The notes under the pieces: generated by a model | What the model was told of the DNA's origin: nothing | What the model saw: the letters and a program-made list of their open reading frames with translations, nothing else | Database searches by the model: none | Position numbers and translations under genes: made by a program | Part shown: positions 16,970 through 24,382 of the stretch, piece by piece | How the letters are laid out: each line of letters begins with the position of its first letter | Numbering within the stretch: the first letter of the stretch is position 1 | Source: JAVVVD01 sp964642795 | Lineage (GTDB): Bacteria; Bacillota; Clostridia; Christensenellales; CAG-138 | DNA: 64,000 nucleotides | Direction of reading: 5' to 3' | Assembly: GCA_964642795.1 (NCBI GenBank) | Contig: CAZXRQ010000001.1 | Coordinates: 1-64,000, forward strand

Positions 16970-16998
16970 AAATGCCCGCAAGCGTATTGCGGGCATTT
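16970..16998. terminator. Bidirectional terminator between the PG-binding and nitroreductase genes
   Basis: AAATGCCCGCAA (16970-16981) and TTGCGGGCATTT (16987-16998) form a perfect 12-pair stem around GCGTA. On the minus strand it is followed by TTTTT, so it best serves the nitroreductase gene; on the plus strand the T run is short. Confidence 0.85.
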
Positions 16999-17037
16999 GC
17001 ATATTCGCGCCTATTCTTCATCTGCCCAGCGGGCGAG

Positions 17038-17730
17038 TTAGGCGTTAACGGAGCGGGTCATTTCAGCTATGAACGGCTGCGACCACTTGCGACGGTATAT
17101 TGCGGAGGCCGCGCTTGTCATATCCTCTCCGCGCGAGGTGAAAAACCCTTCAACGTCCCTGTTGTCGGGATATGAGTTTTGAAATACGACATACTGCGCA
17201 CCGGGTCGGGGCGGTTTCGGTCTTGCTTTTTGCTGCTCCGTAGGGTAGCCAAGGCAAAGCATACATACCGGCATAGCGTAGCGAGGCAGATTGAGCAGCT
17301 GCGTGTGAGCTTCGCAGTTTTCTATTATGTCCCCTATGTAGCAGGAGCCTATGCCCAGCGATTCCGCTGCGACTACGGCGTTCTGCGCGGCTATTACAGC
17401 GTCGCAGCAGGCAAGTAGCATGTCGCCGCAGCCGGGCTTACGCACGTTGCCGCAGCAGCGGGAGAGCGCATCGTACCAGCGCTGGTAGTCCGCGACGAAT
17501 ATCAGCACGGCGGGCGCATCCTTGATGAACGGCTGCTCGTCGCAGGTGTGGGAAAGCGTTTCTTTTACCGCCGGGTTGGTCACGTCAATTATGGTGTAGA
17601 GGCACATATTGCCCGCCGTGGGCGCGTTGAGTGCGGCGGCGATTATCGTGCTTTTTGCTTCGTCAGGCAGCGGCCGGCCGTCGTATACGCGCACGGATCT
17701 GCGCTGCATAAGTTCATCGATAGTTGACAT
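17038..17730 (-). CDS. Nitroreductase family flavoprotein
   Basis: The 230-residue protein has the nitroreductase start RRSVRVYDGRPLPDE (FMN-phosphate-binding arginines), then APTAGN (about 37-42), AAQNAVVAAESLGIGSCYIGDI (about 115-135) and a CLGYPTEQQKARPKPPR loop. Such enzymes reduce nitro groups, quinones or flavin with NAD(P)H. The C-terminal extension (about 195-230) is basic and may be family-specific. It is divergent from the 5'-nucleotidase gene. Confidence 0.85.
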   Translation of the reverse strand: MSTIDELMQRRSVRVYDGRPLPDEAKSTIIAAALNAPTAGNMCLYTIIDVTNPAVKETLSHTCDEQPFIKDAPAVLIFVADYQRWYDALSRCCGNVRKPGCGDMLLACCDAVIAAQNAVVAAESLGIGSCYIGDIIENCEAHTQLLNLPRYAMPVCMLCLGYPTEQQKARPKPPRPGAQYVVFQNSYPDNRDVEGFFTSRGEDMTSAASAIYRRKWSQPFIAEMTRSVNA

Positions 17731-17748
17731 GGATTCCTCCGTTTTTTG

Positions 17749-17777
17749 TTGATTTGATGGGCTTTGAACGATATAAT
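17749..17777 (+). promoter_or_regulatory. Promoter of the 5'-nucleotidase gene
   Basis: TTGATT (17749-17754) and TATAAT (17772-17777) are separated by 17 bases. A mirror TATAAT for the opposite strand lies at 17781-17786, so the two divergent -10 elements are only 3 bases apart. Confidence 0.7.
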
Positions 17778-17792
17778 CAGATTATAGCGTTC
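17766..17792. promoter_or_regulatory. Inverted repeat containing both divergent -10 elements
   Basis: GAACG-A-TATAAT (17766-17777) and ATTATA-G-CGTTC (17781-17792) are inverted arms with one mismatch and a 3-base centre. Protein binding here would block both the nitroreductase and 5'-nucleotidase promoters. Confidence 0.5.
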
Positions 17793-17829
17793 ATTTCGCA
17801 AAATCAATAATAATATACGGGAGGCTTAC

Positions 17830-19293
17830 ATGGCAAATCTAAAAAAGCTGACTCTGCTGCACTCTAACGATATGCACGGCGATTTCTTGGCTGAAAAGGT
17901 AGACGAAAACCTGCTTGGCGGCGTATCAATGCTGTCCGGCTATGTGAATAAGGTACGAAATGAGGAACCGAACACCGTATACGCCATATCGGGCGATATG
18001 TTTCGCGGCTCGGTGATTGATTCGGAATTCAAGGGCCTTTCCACAATAGAAATAATGAACATGCTGGGGCCGGATGTTGTGACCATAGGCAATCACGAGG
18101 TGGACTATGGCGTGGCCCATCTGCTTTTTATAGAAAAATGTGCACGCTTCCCTATAATCAACGCTAATTTCTTCGTGCGTATAAACCACACACGGCTGTT
18201 TAAGCCCTGCCAGCTTATTGAGATCGGCGGTATGAAGATACTGTTTATTGGCGTTATAACCCAGGAGGTGCTGAGCCAGACCAAGCAGGACGCGCTAATC
18301 GGTTCATTTGTTGATGTGTTTGAGGCGGCACAGGAGGTGGGGCGTATATGCAATGCGCATAACGCGCTGGATATCGACTTCACGGTACTGCTTACGCACA
18401 TAGGCTTCGAGGAGGACAAGCGGCTTGCCGCCATGCTGGATCCGGCATGGGGCGTGGATGTGATAATCGGAGGTCATTCTCACACGCTGCCGGATGAGCC
18501 CGCCGTGGTAAACGGCATTCCCATAGTGCAGGCGGGTACCGGTACGGATGCTATAGGGCGCTTTGACATAATGGTGGATACGGATAAGAATTGCATCGAT
18601 TCGTATGAATGGCGTCTGGTGCCCATCACGCCGGCAAATTGCCCCCGCGATACAGAGCTGGAAAAGCTGATACAGGGCTACAAATCTCAGACGGACGATA
18701 AGTACGGCCGCCTAATAACCCGCTTTAAGCGGCAGCTAACGCATCCGGAGCGTACTCGCGAGACCGAGGTAGGCAACCTTTTTGCGGATATTCTTAAGGA
18801 GAGCTTCGCAGTGGATGTGATGCTCGTGGGCAGCGGCAGTATGCGTGCGGAGACCATGGGCCCGATAGTGAGCTTTGGCGATCTAACCGAAATGTATCCA
18901 TATGACGACGCCATACACATGATAAAGCTGACCGGCGCGCAGTTCAAGCGAATGGTCAAGCACATATTGCGCGAGGACAACTTCAACGGCCACGGCGAGT
19001 TCTATCAGTTCTCCAAAGGTGTGCACATACGCTATTCCAGAAAGACCGGAGAGCTTATAGAGCTTACTCTCAACGGAGAACCCATAGACGACGAACGCCT
19101 GTACAGCGTTGGATTGCAGGATTTCCACTATGGCAGCATGGAGAAGTTCCTCAGCATAACGTTGGACGAGGTAAAGCAGAACGCCAAGCCGCGCGTGATA
19201 TGCACCTCCTGCCGCGAAGTGCTGGAGGAGTACATGACGGAAAACCAGCACCTTTGCCGCGAGGTTGAGGGCAGGCTTGTGGTGGAGCAATAG
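17830..19293 (+). CDS. Metallophosphatase / 5'-nucleotidase family protein, cytoplasmic
   Basis: The 487-residue protein has an N-terminal metallophosphoesterase domain: HSNDMHGD (about 12-19), SGDMFRGS, GNHEVDYG (about 86-93), LTHIGFEED and GGHSHT (about 216-221). The C-terminal domain (about 300-487) is the 5'-nucleotidase substrate-binding domain (EVGNLFADI, VGSGSMRA, FGDLTEMYPY). Family members hydrolyse nucleotides, UDP-sugars or cyclic nucleotides. The usual secretion signal is missing, so it probably acts in the cytoplasm, like YunD-type proteins. GGGAGG precedes the ATG. A serine hydrolase follows after 12 bases. Confidence 0.87.
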   Translation: MANLKKLTLLHSNDMHGDFLAEKVDENLLGGVSMLSGYVNKVRNEEPNTVYAISGDMFRGSVIDSEFKGLSTIEIMNMLGPDVVTIGNHEVDYGVAHLLFIEKCARFPIINANFFVRINHTRLFKPCQLIEIGGMKILFIGVITQEVLSQTKQDALIGSFVDVFEAAQEVGRICNAHNALDIDFTVLLTHIGFEEDKRLAAMLDPAWGVDVIIGGHSHTLPDEPAVVNGIPIVQAGTGTDAIGRFDIMVDTDKNCIDSYEWRLVPITPANCPRDTELEKLIQGYKSQTDDKYGRLITRFKRQLTHPERTRETEVGNLFADILKESFAVDVMLVGSGSMRAETMGPIVSFGDLTEMYPYDDAIHMIKLTGAQFKRMVKHILREDNFNGHGEFYQFSKGVHIRYSRKTGELIELTLNGEPIDDERLYSVGLQDFHYGSMEKFLSITLDEVKQNAKPRVICTSCREVLEEYMTENQHLCREVEGRLVVEQ

Positions 19294-19305
19294 AGGGGAT
19301 ACGAT

Positions 19306-20289
19306 ATGCTCGACGTTTCAAAGCTGGAGGCCCAAATCGCTGCAGAACATGATAATATATGCGAGCTTATCGCCATAAAGGACGAAAAAACGGCGATAGA
19401 AATGTACCGTCACGGTTATGTGCCGGGAGATGCTTTGAATGTGATGTCGGTCACCAAAAGCATAGTGTCATTGCTTATAGGCATAGCGATAGACCTTGGT
19501 TTTGTGGGGAGCGTCCAGGATAAGGTGCTGGACTATTTCCCCGATTACGTTACCAAACGCGGTGAAAAGACAATAGGTGATATAACGCTCCATCAGCTTT
19601 TAACTATGACGGCGCCGTATAAATACCGTAGCGAGCCGTGGACAAAGGTATGCACAAGCGACGACTGGACAAGAGCGGCGCTGGACATTTTGGGCGGCAG
19701 AGCGGGCATTACGGGCGAGTTCAAGTATTCCACGCTCGGCATACAAATACTAACCGGCATAATCGCAGGCTCGAGCGATATGAGTGTTACGGAATTCGCA
19801 AATAAATACCTTTTCGGCCCGCTCGGCATTGCGCCACACAAAAACGCCGATGCGGATACCAAGGAGGATCAGCTCGAATTCCTCATGTCCAAAGCGCCGA
19901 AGGGGGATGTATGGTTTGCGGATCCACAGGGGGTGAATACAGCCGGCTGGGGGCTTGCGCTGGGCGCAAAGGATATGGCGAGCGTCGGCCGTATGTGCTT
20001 AGACCGTGGCGTATATAACGGGCGGCGCATACTGCCAGAAACCTGGATAGACAAAATGACCGTGCCGTATGTGCGGTGCGACGAGCGCTTTGCCAACATG
20101 TCGTACGGGTATTTATGGTGGATTATAGACGAAGCAAAGCCCGTGTACGCAGCCATAGGCGACGGCGGAAACGTTATATATGTGGATACTGCTACCGATA
20201 CGGTAGTAGCGATCGCAGCAACGTTCAAGCCCCGTGTTTTCGACCGGATAGAGCTGATTACCGGGCAGATCGAACCTATGCTAAGCTGA
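19306..20289 (+). CDS. Serine hydrolase, class C beta-lactamase-like
   Basis: This 327-residue protein has the catalytic SVTK tetrad motif (about 46-49), a tyrosine motif FKYSTLG (YST in place of YSN) and the late GDGGN segment seen in esterase and penicillin-binding relatives. There is no signal peptide. It is likely an intracellular esterase or peptidase, not a resistance enzyme. It lies directly behind the 5'-nucleotidase with GAGGGGA before its ATG and is followed by a strong terminator. Confidence 0.83.
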   Translation: MLDVSKLEAQIAAEHDNICELIAIKDEKTAIEMYRHGYVPGDALNVMSVTKSIVSLLIGIAIDLGFVGSVQDKVLDYFPDYVTKRGEKTIGDITLHQLLTMTAPYKYRSEPWTKVCTSDDWTRAALDILGGRAGITGEFKYSTLGIQILTGIIAGSSDMSVTEFANKYLFGPLGIAPHKNADADTKEDQLEFLMSKAPKGDVWFADPQGVNTAGWGLALGAKDMASVGRMCLDRGVYNGRRILPETWIDKMTVPYVRCDERFANMSYGYLWWIIDEAKPVYAAIGDGGNVIYVDTATDTVVAIAATFKPRVFDRIELITGQIEPMLS

Positions 20290-20314
20290 AAGTTATATGC
20301 AAAAACGGTATAAA

Positions 20315-20345
20315 ACCACCGCCGACAGTACCTGCCGGCGGTGGT
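20315..20345 (+). terminator. Terminator after the serine hydrolase
   Basis: ACCACCGCCG (20315-20324) pairs perfectly with CGGCGGTGGT (20336-20345) around an 11-base loop, followed by TTTGTG. Confidence 0.75.
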
Positions 20346-20391
20346 TTGTGTAAAGGGGAGAAACAATCGATCTCGCGCTTGGTATGGCCGG

Positions 20392-21297
20392 TTATTTTAC
20401 ATTTTCCGTGCCTTCGTTTTCGACCTTTCGCTTAAACAGCTTGGTAAAATCTATCTCAACTATGAGTATGGCTATCAGCAATAGAGCCATTCCGGCGTAG
20501 TTGCGGGGCAGCAGCACCTCGCCTGCGAACAGGTAGGCGACCAGTGCCGCTACAACCGGCTCCAGCGTCATGAGCACGCCCACGTTTTCCGCGGCGGTGT
20601 GCTGCTGTGCGATGGACTGGAATATGAAGGATAGTCCTGTACAGAACAGCGCGAGCACCAGTACAAAGACTATCGTACGCGGTTCCGTGGGCAGTTTCGG
20701 CGTTTCCAGCAAGAAGGCCAGGATTATATTAAGCACGCCTGCTGCGCCAAGCTGGAAAACGCCCAGCGTGTATGCGTCCACATCCTCGCGCTGCACAACA
20801 TATGAGGTTATAAGTATGTGTACGGCATAGAGCATGGAGCACAGCAGGCAGAGCAGGTCCCCCAAAGCCGGTTTAAGCGCTTCGGTAAGCGTAAGCAGCG
20901 CTACTCCTACAAACGCCAGTATTATCACCAGCCATATCTTCTTTGCGGGGCGGCGCTTAAGAAATATCCACGCGAATATCGGCGTCATAACGGAGGTGAG
21001 GCCACACAGGAAGCTGGCGTTGGACTGCGAGGTATACTGCAATCCGATGGTGCAGCTTGTGTATATTGCAACTAGCAGCGCGCCCAGCAGCACAGAGTAT
21101 TTGAGCGTGGCGCGGCTGATAGAGGCGCATTTTTTAGGGGCAATAGCAAATGCCGTAACAAACGCAATGGTAAACCTTATGCCGTTAAGCGTGAACGGCT
21201 GTATGGTAAGCAGGCAATAATCCGTAAGGTAGTAGGAAATGCCCCAAAACAGTGCTACCATAAGCAGCATGATATCCGCCTTAAAACGTTTGGACAT
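20392..21297 (-). CDS. EamA (DMT) family transporter
   Basis: This protein of about 301 residues has ten hydrophobic helices in two EamA repeats (ALFWGISYYLTDYCL near 15; the second repeat starts near 150). The substrate is unknown. The start at 21297 was chosen over ATG 21315 because CGGAGG sits between them at the right distance from the inner ATG. It is not closely similar to the EamA gene at 10.3 kb by eye. It is divergent from the MreB-like gene. Confidence 0.85.
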   Translation of the reverse strand: MSKRFKADIMLLMVALFWGISYYLTDYCLLTIQPFTLNGIRFTIAFVTAFAIAPKKCASISRATLKYSVLLGALLVAIYTSCTIGLQYTSQSNASFLCGLTSVMTPIFAWIFLKRRPAKKIWLVIILAFVGVALLTLTEALKPALGDLLCLLCSMLYAVHILITSYVVQREDVDAYTLGVFQLGAAGVLNIILAFLLETPKLPTEPRTIVFVLVLALFCTGLSFIFQSIAQQHTAAENVGVLMTLEPVVAALVAYLFAGEVLLPRNYAGMALLLIAILIVEIDFTKLFKRKVENEGTENVK

Positions 21298-21321
21298 CCG
21301 ATACCTCCGATGCAATCAGTC

Positions 21322-21407
21322 AGTATTTCCATTCTACAACAAATCGCGTTGTTTTGCCATATATAGTGCGCGGCCGCGGCATAAGATGCGTTTTTCATGG
21401 AAATACT
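21322..21407. repeat. Distant inverted repeat between the EamA and MreB-like genes
   Basis: AGTATTTCCAT (21322-21332) recurs as its exact reverse complement ATGGAAATACT (21397-21407), 64 bases away. Each copy lies a similar distance from one of the two divergent start codons. It could be a pair of sites for one regulator, or promoter elements used once on each strand. Confidence 0.45.
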
Positions 21408-21443
21408 TTCAAAGAATAATGGATATGGGAGGTATAGACTCAT

Positions 21444-22481
21444 ATGCTGGAGCTTGGAATAAGCAAACTTTTTATGCAGGGCATGGCAATAGACCTGGGC
21501 ACGGTAAACACCGTTATAGCAATAAAAGGCCGGGGAATAGTGCTAAAGGAGCCCAGCACGGTGGCAGTGGATTCGAATACCCGCGAAATAGTCGCCGTAG
21601 GCCGGGAGGCTATGGCAATGCTTGGACGCACGCCGGGCGGAATAAATATAATGTACCCGATGAGAGACGGCGTGGTAGCGGACATCACGCTTGCCGCGGC
21701 TATGCTCAGGCTTTATATGGAAAAGGCGCTGGGCAGAAAGCCGGGTGCGCTGGGAGTACAGCTTATGCTGTGCCTGCCCATGTGCGTAACGCCGGTGGAA
21801 CGCAGGGCGCTTACGGAAGCCGCACACGGCGCGGGTGCGCGTGAGGTATTGGTGATGGACGAGCCGGTAGCGGCCGCATTGGGCGCGGGATTGGATGTAT
21901 ACGATTGCCGCGGCTGCATGGTGGCGGATATAGGCGGCGGCACGACGGACGCGGCGGTGCTGGCGTTTGGCGGTGTTGCTGCGCAAAATTCCGTTAGGGT
22001 AGGCGGCACACATATAGATGCGGCGATAAGCGCATACGTGCTAAAGGAATACGACGTGATGATAGGCGAGCGCACTGCGGAGGACATAAAGCTCGTACTT
22101 GGCAGCGCAATACTGGGTGGTATGGAGCGTATGCAGGTGCGCGGCCGGGAACGGGAGCGTGGGCTGCCGGTGAGCATAAATGTGTGCGCCAACGAGATAA
22201 ACCGCGCCATAATGCAGCCCATCCGCAGTATACTCGACGCGATAACCGCTACGCTCAAGGCCACGCCGCCTGAGCTTGCGGGAGATATACTTGCAAGCGG
22301 AATTACGCTTACCGGCGGCGGCGCGCTGATAAACGGCATGGACAAGCTTGTAAGCCGCGTGACCGGCATGGAGGTCTATATTGCGGACTCCCCGCTGGAT
22401 TGCGTTGCTGGCGGTGCGCTTATGGCGCTCAGGGACGAGGATATGATGGCCTTGGCGGCCGGCGAAACAGCAGGAGCATAA
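21444..22481 (+). CDS. MreB-like actin homologue
   Basis: The 345-residue protein has the actin-type motifs: phosphate-1 AIDLGTVNTVIAIKG (about 14-28), phosphate-2 VADIGGGTTDAAVLA (about 157-171) and the adenosine motif TGGGALINGMDKL (about 290). Family members form membrane-bound filaments that guide wall synthesis. The start of the protein differs from standard MreB/Mbl (MLELGISKLFMQGM). The gene stands alone, without mreC and mreD, as Mbl or MreBH paralogues often do. GGGAGGT precedes the ATG. Confidence 0.87.
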   Translation: MLELGISKLFMQGMAIDLGTVNTVIAIKGRGIVLKEPSTVAVDSNTREIVAVGREAMAMLGRTPGGINIMYPMRDGVVADITLAAAMLRLYMEKALGRKPGALGVQLMLCLPMCVTPVERRALTEAAHGAGAREVLVMDEPVAAALGAGLDVYDCRGCMVADIGGGTTDAAVLAFGGVAAQNSVRVGGTHIDAAISAYVLKEYDVMIGERTAEDIKLVLGSAILGGMERMQVRGRERERGLPVSINVCANEINRAIMQPIRSILDAITATLKATPPELAGDILASGITLTGGGALINGMDKLVSRVTGMEVYIADSPLDCVAGGALMALRDEDMMALAAGETAGA

Positions 22482-22504
22482 TACCGGACACACACTATAC
22501 AAAG

Positions 22505-22534
22505 AAGCCCGCTTGAGTTGTCAAGCGGGCTTTT
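22505..22534. terminator. Terminator shared by the MreB-like gene and hup
   Basis: AAGCCCGCTTGA (22505-22516) pairs perfectly with TCAAGCGGGCTT (22521-22532) around GTTG. TTTT follows on the plus strand and a CTTTG run on the minus strand, and the two genes converge here. Confidence 0.85.
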
Positions 22535-22550
22535 GAATATACGATGTCGA

Positions 22551-22823
22551 TCAGTTGATGGAGTCCTTAAGAGCTTTGCCGGCCTTGAAGGCGGGAGACT
22601 TGCTGGCCGCAATGTCGATTTCGGCGCCGGTAAGGGGGTTATGACCCTTGCGGGCGGGACGATCGCGCACTTCAAAGGTGCCGAAGCCAACCAGAGATAC
22701 CTTTTCGCCGTCCTTGAGAGCGTCGGTTACGGCCTGAAAGGTAGCATTAACGGCTTTATCGGCATCCTTTTTGGACAGACCACTCTTTTCGGCAACTGCG
22801 GCTATCAATTCGGTTTTGTTCAT
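22551..22823 (-). CDS. hup: HU family DNA-binding protein
   Basis: This 90-residue protein is a full-length HU: MNKTELIAAVAEKSGLSKKDA at the start, GFGTFEVRDRPARKGHNP (the DNA-binding beta arm, about 46-63) and KSPAFKAGKALK at the end. It bends and compacts DNA as a homodimer. TAGGAGG precedes the ATG. In many Clostridia hup follows mazG, and the same order is seen here. Confidence 0.97.
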   Translation of the reverse strand: MNKTELIAAVAEKSGLSKKDADKAVNATFQAVTDALKDGEKVSLVGFGTFEVRDRPARKGHNPLTGAEIDIAASKSPAFKAGKALKDSIN

Positions 22824-22869
22824 TGATTATGTCCTCCTAATGTATTTTAGCTCCAAGATTACGGTACTT

Positions 22870-22898
22870 ATTGTACCAGTCAAAGCGCCGTTGCACAA
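22870..22898 (-). promoter_or_regulatory. Promoter of hup
   Basis: Read on the minus strand, TTGTGC (22898-22893) and TACAAT (22875-22870) are separated by 17 bases. A short inverted repeat, GGTAC-TTATT-GTACC (22863-22877), covers the -10 and may be an operator. hup can therefore be expressed apart from mazG. Confidence 0.6.
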
Positions 22899-22933
22899 GT
22901 ACTCTTGACGTTTTTTTGAAAAATATACTTAGT

Positions 22934-24382
22934 TTAGCGCAAAAGATCGTTCGTCGAATGCTTTTCCTTTTCCCAGTAAACGTCCATCTCCGCAAGGGTC
23001 ATATCTTTGGGCTGTTTGCCGTCTGACAGTATGCGCTGCTCCATGCGCTCAAACCGCGCGATGAATTTATCCGTCGCTGCGCGAAGAAGCAGTTCGGGAT
23101 CCCGCTTGAGCAGACGAGCGACGTTGACCACGGAAAACAGCAGATCCCCAAGCTCCTCGTCGATACCGGAGGGGTCGCTTTGCTCCATTGCGCGGCACAG
23201 CTCGTCCGCTTCCTCATATATCTTGGCGGAGGCGGCATTGGCATCATCCCAGTCGAAGCCGACTTGGGCAGCTTTTTTCTGCACCTTTGCGCTGCGCATG
23301 AGGGAGGGAAGACCTGCGGGGACCTCGTGCATTGCCTGCGACTGCGTAACGATGCGTTTTTCCTTCTTTTTAAGCTGCTCCCAGTTTGCCAGCACCTCGT
23401 CGGGGGTATTTGCGTGCGCGTCGCCGAATACATGTGGGTGACGGTATATCAGCTTGCCGACTATGCCTGTGTATACGTCGCGCAGAGAAAACTCGCGGCG
23501 TTCCTCTTCAATGCCGGCATGGAATACTACCTGTAACAGCAGGTCGCCCAGCTCCTCACACAGCGCGGGCATGTCCTCGCGGTCGATAGCGTCCAGCACC
23601 TCGTAGGTTTCCTCTATGAGCGAGCTGCGCAGTGTCATATGCGTCTGTTCCGCATCCCACGGGCAGCCGCCGGGCGCGCGAAGCCGGGCGAGCACGGTAT
23701 GCAGATCCTCCATGCTGAAGCGGTCGCGCTGCTCGTAACCGGCCATGGGTACATACAGTACGCAGGAGGAGCAAAGCCCGTTCTGCCTGTCCAGCTCGTG
23801 CAGCGGCAGTTCAACATGCATGTAGCTGCCGGCGGCGGGAAAGAACAGCAGCACGGGATGCTCGTCAGGATAGTATTCGCCCAGCGCAAGCTTAACTTCG
23901 CCGGCGCGGAGCGGGGTATCAAGCTCCTCTATGCAGAGCGGATAATCGGGCTGAATGTTTTGGGGAAGCTCGTTTGCCGTGCAGAAAAATATGCCGGAAA
24001 CGGTTATACCGGCGCTTGCCAGCGCGGCGTCTGCAAAGCCGGTGCCGGGCAGCGCGATAAGCTGTACGCCGGCGGCGGAGGCGGCCTGAGAGATGGCGGC
24101 GTATTGGGCTGAGCCTACGCCGCGGCCGGGCACTGCATACACAGCGTTTTCCCCGCAGACGAGCCGTGCGGCGATGGCACAATTGAGCGCGTCGAAATCC
24201 TCGGACGAGGCGTACAGATCATCCATGGAGGTATATTCCAGTCCCGCTTCGATAATAAAACGCGCACTCTCATGCTCGGCCGTCTGCAAAAACAGCCTTG
24301 GCGCGTTGAGAACGGCCTGCTTTGCCGATTCACCTATGCTTTGGGGGGTAGACAGCGGTACTATTGTGAGTGTGCGCATCAT
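22934..24382 (-). CDS. mazG: Nucleoside triphosphate pyrophosphohydrolase MazG with N-terminal methylase-like domain (YabN type)
   Basis: The 482-residue protein is a fusion. Residues 1 to about 215 resemble a divergent tetrapyrrole (SAM-dependent) methylase fold. Residues 230-480 hold two MazG domains, the first with LRAPGGCPWDAEQTHMTL, EETYEVLDAI and EELGDLLLQVVFH, the second with EEADELCRAM and EELGDLLFSVVNVARLL. MazG hydrolyses non-canonical NTPs to monophosphates. The YabN-type fusion next to SpoVB is known in spore-formers. GGGAGGA precedes the ATG, which overlaps the spoVB stop by 4 bases. Confidence 0.92.
   Translation of the reverse strand: MMRTLTIVPLSTPQSIGESAKQAVLNAPRLFLQTAEHESARFIIEAGLEYTSMDDLYASSEDFDALNCAIAARLVCGENAVYAVPGRGVGSAQYAAISQAASAAGVQLIALPGTGFADAALASAGITVSGIFFCTANELPQNIQPDYPLCIEELDTPLRAGEVKLALGEYYPDEHPVLLFFPAAGSYMHVELPLHELDRQNGLCSSCVLYVPMAGYEQRDRFSMEDLHTVLARLRAPGGCPWDAEQTHMTLRSSLIEETYEVLDAIDREDMPALCEELGDLLLQVVFHAGIEEERREFSLRDVYTGIVGKLIYRHPHVFGDAHANTPDEVLANWEQLKKKEKRIVTQSQAMHEVPAGLPSLMRSAKVQKKAAQVGFDWDDANAASAKIYEEADELCRAMEQSDPSGIDEELGDLLFSVVNVARLLKRDPELLLRAATDKFIARFERMEQRILSDGKQPKDMTLAEMDVYWEKEKHSTNDLLR

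Noticed and set aside
19306..20289. Antibiotic-resistance beta-lactamase
   Set aside because: It lacks a signal peptide and has YST instead of YSN; a housekeeping esterase or peptidase is more likely.
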